Source: CAZFLD01 sp964519835
Lineage (GTDB): Bacteria; Spirochaetota; Spirochaetia; DSM-27196; CAZFLD01
Direction: 5' to 3'
Length of the DNA: 64,000 nucleotides
NCBI GenBank assembly: GCA_964519835.1
Contig: CAZFLD010000016.1
Span: 1 to 64,000 of the forward strand
The notes under the pieces were generated by a model, which saw nothing but the letters and a program-made list of their open reading frames with translations, was not told the DNA's origin and did not search any database. A program made the position numbers and the translations under genes. Below, piece by piece: positions 61,001 to 64,000 of this stretch (position 1 is its first letter; every line of letters begins with the position of its first letter).

Positions 61001-61915
61001 CCGGGTTCGTATCTCACGCTTTTTGTGCCGGACAACGGTAGGCGGGTCGGTAGGGTCTATTCCGTGTCCGGATTCAGGCGCGAGGACGCCTCGATTCGGC
61101 TGACGGTTCGATGGGTTGAGGGCGGGGCGGGGTCCCGTTTTTTGATCCGGGATGCCCGGCTGGGCTCCTCCGTCGACGTCCTTGGACCATCCGGCTCGTT
61201 TGCATTGGCGGACCGGTCGGAAAAAGGTGTGCGGGTGTTCGCCGGTGCCGGTGTAGGAATCGGTGTACTAATCGCGATGATCAAAGAGCAGCTTGCCCGT
61301 GGACCACGCGGAACCTTGCTCCTCATAGCGGTAGCGCCAAGCCGTACCGAAGTTGTTTATCATGAGGAAATCGAGGCCGATCTCCGCGGGAGTGTGGCAG
61401 TCCACTACCATGAGACAGCTGTCGACGGCAGGAAAATTGATTTGAATTCTGTTGTTGATGCCTCGGAGGTTGCCGCAACCTACGTCTGTGGACCGCCGGG
61501 CTTCGTCGAGGACTTTGTCGCCACTGTCGAACGGTCCGGGATCGGATCCGACCGCGTTTATGCTGAGGCATTCCATCCGAGTCCGCATGCCCTTGTTGAG
61601 ACCGACGGCAAGCAAAGACTCTCCATTCTCGGTACCGGCGACCACGTCGAGGTCCGGCCCGGCCAGTCAATTCTCGACGCCGGTTTGCGTGGTGGACTGG
61701 ATTTGCCGTATGGCTGTGGTGTGGGCTACTGCCGGGACTGTCGTATGAAGATCGTGTCCGGCTCCGTTGCTCATGGCGAGCCCAACGCCCTAACGGACCA
61801 CGAGCGAGCATCACACGACAGTGTGCTGACTTGTGTTGCGGTCCCACTTGGACCGGTCACGCTGAAGCCGTTGCCGGAACTCAACGAGGCTCGGTCCGTG
61901 TCCGGGGAGGCTTAG
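58097..61915 (+). CDS. ccsBA: Cytochrome c synthase (ResB-CcsA) fused to FNR-like reductase and [2Fe-2S] ferredoxin
   Basis: 1272 residues in one frame from GTG 58097. ResB part (~1-360): membrane segments at ~12-31, 61-81, 84-105 and ~334-356 around a periplasmic domain. CcsA part (~640-915): haem-handling WWD-like segment WGRFWGWDPKEN (831-838 core) and His763 (FWLAVHVIVITLGYAANI) and His894 (GVGLHSYGF). A cytoplasmic extension follows: FAD/FMN-binding RVYS (986-989), nucleotide-binding GAGVGIG (~1050), CGPPGF (Cys1131), then a plant-type ferredoxin with Cys1207-x4-Cys1212-x2-Cys1215 and Cys1246. The synthase ligates haem to CxxCH; the extension would feed electrons from NAD(P)H. The final 4 bp overlap the convergent gene. 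Confidence 0.9.
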   Translation: MRVLKVIGSLKITVVLLLVLFVLVLAGTLYQVEHGIFRAQRDFFDAFFVTVLPIPLPGAQTVFWVIGVNLVASLVVNIARRRMSVGLVISHLGLVMMLVAGFNGIYGTESSALALWEGEAASEVSVPGEWEFRYRLEEDGRILTEGRIPGDSIVEGRRVAGDALGPHGIGLKVVQSAVNTRPIVDASGQRNLEVLSPEIEPQENNPGLLLDLTDGDGSRIPVLLYSLDLGPTVLASGPRVIELQFGAVSRKIPFSVELVDFRVSFYPGTDLAQSFESTVRVSDGDLVWDRVISMNNPLRYRGYTFYQSSYQINDDGREASVFAVRKGGIAEIPYLATAAILAGMVMHYIGRHIRRPSGRSRARQLRKPSTAASRSTVVGVALIAVSVLATAAPAIGAQEPNRTQNVPAPDPSAAARAVLDHLRPVVNDFRVLRVQANGRTMPVETYARHALRSISGRVSISGLDAVEWLFLSLTRPALADQLPTVLVEHPDVFSAVGDSLDDRGRYAPSRLLRYFAAFGSAAEAAESAGADGPLFADLRRVLRSLEYLNDLRYGAAGFSIVPPAAPRDRRIWVGPQHSSAPEEYAEGLRELREAVIVADRSRASDALGVIVSLQSLAVDESADAGRPVLEAWYKRSGLPLWIGATLAAAFLVSVMLRGRPRRYGLVVAVAVPTAAYSLLIAVRVVLTGRPPVVDLYSSALFVGWASALTAFVLVARGVRRDLSQVAIVVSGILLFVAEATVGNQDTLGVVQAVLDTNFWLAVHVIVITLGYAANILAGVGAHAYVVLRLIRPFHTDRHARLFRGLYALLAAGLVLSFAGTMLGGFWADQAWGRFWGWDPKENGALLIILFDAILLHARPANLLKGYGFALVAVLSIPVVLFSWLGVNLLGVGLHSYGFQDGSFVGLFTVLIFEGLFVSLGALLIRAVPEGVLPGVRPMKLVDRLDEGHGAFSLWLQARDKADPLVQARPGSYLTLFVPDNGRRVGRVYSVSGFRREDASIRLTVRWVEGGAGSRFLIRDARLGSSVDVLGPSGSFALADRSEKGVRVFAGAGVGIGVLIAMIKEQLARGPRGTLLLIAVAPSRTEVVYHEEIEADLRGSVAVHYHETAVDGRKIDLNSVVDASEVAATYVCGPPGFVEDFVATVERSGIGSDRVYAEAFHPSPHALVETDGKQRLSILGTGDHVEVRPGQSILDAGLRGGLDLPYGCGVGYCRDCRMKIVSGSVAHGEPNALTDHERASHDSVLTCVAVPLGPVTLKPLPELNEARSVSGEA

Positions 61916-62430
61916 GCCCGGGCCTTCCGTTTTTTCACCAGGCGCTTGTTTGGGAGCAAGATCAGCATCGCCCCGGTACCGGCTATGGCCGCGATCAGAT
62001 ACTGGCTCAGGATAAGCGTCGGCGATATTAAGGGGAGCAGCCCCGCGACGATTTGCACCACACCGCCAATGACAAAGAGGACCGGCGTCCACCATAGAGC
62101 ATTGATCAGGAAAGCAACGCCCATCAGCAGAAGCCAGAATGCTCCCAGGTACGGCGCGAGCGGGCGGATTGGCGGGATGTAAAAGCACAGGAACGAGACG
62201 GCCAGGCCGACCACGACCGTGACAAGCCACAGAACCAAAATCTTTCGAAGTTTTGGTTGTTTCCACGGCATGTAGCGGATCATGGGCACAAACGCGACCA
62301 CCGAAAGCGCCAACCAGATCCAGTTCGCCGTGAAGTTCTTGAAAATAAAGTGAGTGGTGAGCCACCCAATTAGCTCGGCTACCGCCCAAACTAAAAACAC
62401 AATACGCGGTTTGTTCCAGAATTTTGCCAT
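61912..62430 (-). CDS. Small integral membrane protein
   Basis: 172 residues from ATG 62430, with GGGGGAG upstream. Five predicted membrane helices, starting RIVFLVWAVAELIGWLTTHF and ending with a basic tail LLPNKRLVKKRKARA. Resembles no family I can name; distant similarity to DUF-type inner-membrane proteins with repeated 'LWW' segments. Convergent with the CcsBA fusion (4-bp overlap), so it could be related or merely adjacent. Confidence 0.75.
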   Translation of the reverse strand: MAKFWNKPRIVFLVWAVAELIGWLTTHFIFKNFTANWIWLALSVVAFVPMIRYMPWKQPKLRKILVLWLVTVVVGLAVSFLCFYIPPIRPLAPYLGAFWLLLMGVAFLINALWWTPVLFVIGGVVQIVAGLLPLISPTLILSQYLIAAIAGTGAMLILLPNKRLVKKRKARA

Positions 62431-62495
62431 ATCTCCCCCTTCGCTCTTAGGAGGTTACCGCAGCGACGACCGCAACGGCAACAAAAACTACCGAT

Positions 62496-62873
62496 TCAGT
62501 CGGATTTGATCGAAAAACGGTCGGGATCGAACCGCTCCCCACCCAACCACAGGTCGATTCGGGTTCCCTTGTCGTGTTTGCCGACGGTGGCCTCTTTGAC
62601 TTGCCAGCCCACGAGGTCGAGGCGAGCCGAGCCAAGGAAGTCAAATCCCGCCATGGACCCGTAGTATCCCGCAAGCTCCGGCCTTCCGGGGTCTTTGAGG
62701 GCCCCTCGGATCGATTCGAGCTCCGCGTCGCTCCGCGGTGTGTCGTCGAAGACGGCCAGATGGAGGCCGTCCTCCTCCTGGTGCAAAGAAATGACCATCC
62801 GCGTTGGGTCCGCGTCGAGTACATAGTGAGCCACCTCGCTAATAAGGTGGAGCAGAAAATCGGTTCGTTTCAT
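62496..62873 (-). CDS. Small unknown protein coupled to DUF1576 gene
   Basis: 125 residues; ATG 62873 overlaps the DUF1576 stop by 4 bp. Begins MKRTDFLLHLISEVAHYVLD with an N-box-less helix, then MVISLHQEEDGLHLAVFDDT and the final KGTRIDLWLGGERFDPDRFS. The arrangement (helix, strand with D-D, then GTRIDLWL) recalls a stripped-down GHKL ATPase domain, but without the ATP lid motif. That reading is speculative. The conserved coupling suggests it works with the membrane protein. Confidence 0.7.
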   Translation of the reverse strand: MKRTDFLLHLISEVAHYVLDADPTRMVISLHQEEDGLHLAVFDDTPRSDAELESIRGALKDPGRPELAGYYGSMAGFDFLGSARLDLVGWQVKEATVGKHDKGTRIDLWLGGERFDPDRFSIKSD

Positions 62874-64000
62874 AAATCTGTGCCCTTTTGGTCGGTTTCA
62901 GTCGTTGCTTTGAAGCCGTAGCTGTTTCGAGTGGAGCGAAACCACTCGATAACCGCGACCAATACGGCTGCGGTGATGCCGCCGGCAAACCCATTGTTGT
63001 ACAAGTTTACGCCCAGGTGAAAGGCACCCGTGCGCTCAACAAGTGTCAAGTGAACAAAACCGGCAATCACGCCCACAAGGGGACCGAATTCGCCGGCAAG
63101 GGGAGCGAGGGTGAGGGAGAACAACGCGGCAAGAATTGGTCCCGGCGCCGTGAGTGACTTGCCGTACAAAAGAGTCGCGATGACCACTCCCGCCACGATG
63201 CTCCATGAGTTCCTTGGATGCTTCCCAAAGGCGGCAAAACCGATTGCCGTGAATATACCTCCCAGTACCGGCCCGTTTAGGTCGCCACCTACCACCATAA
63301 CGTAGCCCCAGGTAAGGAGTCCGACGGTGCCCATATTGAGGAGGGCGGCTCCGGTTGATGTAAGGCTCAGGAAGTCCGAGGGCAGCCGCCCGCTTAACTT
63401 TTGGATTTCGACAAAACTTCGCCAGACCCCTTTGGGGTCCCAAAGGATGCCCGCGACCACGAGCACGGCCGAGATTGCCGGGGCGAGGAAAACGAGGGGA
63501 GCCGAGGGGGTGGTGTTCCATACAAGCACCGCTCCCGGTGCCCTACCGGCGGCTACCAGAAATGCAGCGGCAACTACACCGATAAAGCCGCACGTTAGGC
63601 CGATGTTATACAAGTTAAAGCCCTGATGCAGGCGGAGCATTACAATCGCGAGCGCCGGCAGAAGCATTCCCGCAACCAATCCGGACAGCGCTCCGGCCGG
63701 CAGAGCGTAGTAGAGCGGTAGGCCCGCCTCCACTGCGACCGCCGATGCGAGTGGTGCAAGGGCAGTGCCGAAGAGCGCCATCAAGATGTACTCGTTGAAG
63801 TTCTTGCCCGCTATGCGGGAGGCAATAACCACACCGCCAATAACCGGCAGGATGTTTGTCGGTGTCTTTCCAAAAAGACCAAATCCAAACATCGTGAGGA
63901 CGGCGGCAATCGTGGGGCCGGAAAATCGAACTTTGGTAACGGCAACGATCCCAAGTCCTACAAGGGCGACAAGGGCCGCGTTTATCAGGGCCGACCCCCC
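62870..64000 (-). CDS. DUF1576 membrane protein, cut by the right edge
   Basis: At least 376 residues; the frame is open to the window edge, and codons upstream of ATG 63892 encode a hydrophobic helix (LINAALVALVGLGIVAVTK), so the gene begins outside. About ten membrane helices with internally repeated glycine-rich motifs, PTNILPVIGGVVIASRIAGK in the first half and KHPRNSWSIVAGVVIATLLY in the second, and NLYNIGLTCGF versus NLYNNGFAGGI, pointing to an internal duplication typical of DUF1576. Function unknown, possibly a transporter. Overlaps the downstream 125-residue gene by 4 bp. Confidence 0.88.
   Translation of the reverse strand, partial: GGSALINAALVALVGLGIVAVTKVRFSGPTIAAVLTMFGFGLFGKTPTNILPVIGGVVIASRIAGKNFNEYILMALFGTALAPLASAVAVEAGLPLYYALPAGALSGLVAGMLLPALAIVMLRLHQGFNLYNIGLTCGFIGVVAAAFLVAAGRAPGAVLVWNTTPSAPLVFLAPAISAVLVVAGILWDPKGVWRSFVEIQKLSGRLPSDFLSLTSTGAALLNMGTVGLLTWGYVMVVGGDLNGPVLGGIFTAIGFAAFGKHPRNSWSIVAGVVIATLLYGKSLTAPGPILAALFSLTLAPLAGEFGPLVGVIAGFVHLTLVERTGAFHLGVNLYNNGFAGGITAAVLVAVIEWFRSTRNSYGFKATTETDQKGTDL

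Noticed and set aside
1..64000. tRNA or rRNA genes
   Set aside because: No cloverleaf-like or rRNA-like sequence was noticed in the intergenic regions; a covariance-model scan would be decisive.

Overview
The window is about 60% GC, densely coding DNA from a free-living bacterium. Several traits suggest a high-GC spirochaete (Spirochaetales): FapA-type DUF342, a DUF1576 membrane protein, PEGA-repeat and lipobox surface proteins, many HisKA_2 histidine kinases, and a metallo-beta-lactamase/cNMP fusion. This placement is inferred from family composition only. No rRNA or tRNA gene was seen. GTG and TTG starts are common.

Layout. 0-8.7 kb: the tail of an unknown protein with a hexapeptide repeat, fapA, an alanyl-tRNA editing protein, then glgE and a trehalose synthase-maltokinase fusion, a trehalose/maltose-1-phosphate/alpha-glucan module. 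8.8-15.9 kb: a sensor kinase, then a gene graveyard (tag, terpenoid-cyclase-fold protein, sugar isomerase, GH29-like hydrolase) ending in two intact sulfatases, apparently the remains of a sulfated-polysaccharide locus. 15.9-29.7 kb: signalling genes (six histidine kinases, intact, degenerate or broken, one kinase of the APH fold, a MerR regulator and an MFS transporter), mixed with a broken ECF sigma factor, an integrase remnant, a transposition-ATPase remnant and a receiver remnant. 29.9-47.6 kb: a lipoprotein, a secreted protein, a Ca/Na antiporter, a kinase/receiver pair, adenosine deaminase, psuG-psuK-GH65 phosphorylase in overlapping order, a secreted caspase-like/PEGA protein translationally coupled to a formylglycine-enzyme-fold lipoprotein, a fatty-acid desaturase and a YceH protein. 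47.6-64 kb: a third (dead) sulfatase, a cytochrome P460-like lipoprotein, an alpha-glucoside-type ABC transporter, pirin, malate dehydrogenase, a small lipoprotein, an MBL-cNMP protein, a 1272-residue fusion of cytochrome c synthase (ResB+CcsA) with a flavin reductase and a [2Fe-2S] ferredoxin, and a DUF1576 membrane protein that runs off the right edge.

How they may work together. The ABC importer, GH65 phosphorylase, TreS-maltokinase and GlgE can be read as uptake of alpha-glucosides and storage as alpha-glucan. The CcsBA fusion would mature c-type cytochromes such as the CxxCH lipoprotein at 48.0 kb.

The two most unusual signals are the CcsBA-reductase-ferredoxin fusion and a recurrent promoter arrangement in which the -10 box sits exactly 6 nt before an ATG/GTG/TTG that has no ribosome binding site, which predicts leaderless mRNAs. 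The window also carries about a dozen pseudogenes, unusually many for a free-living bacterium.
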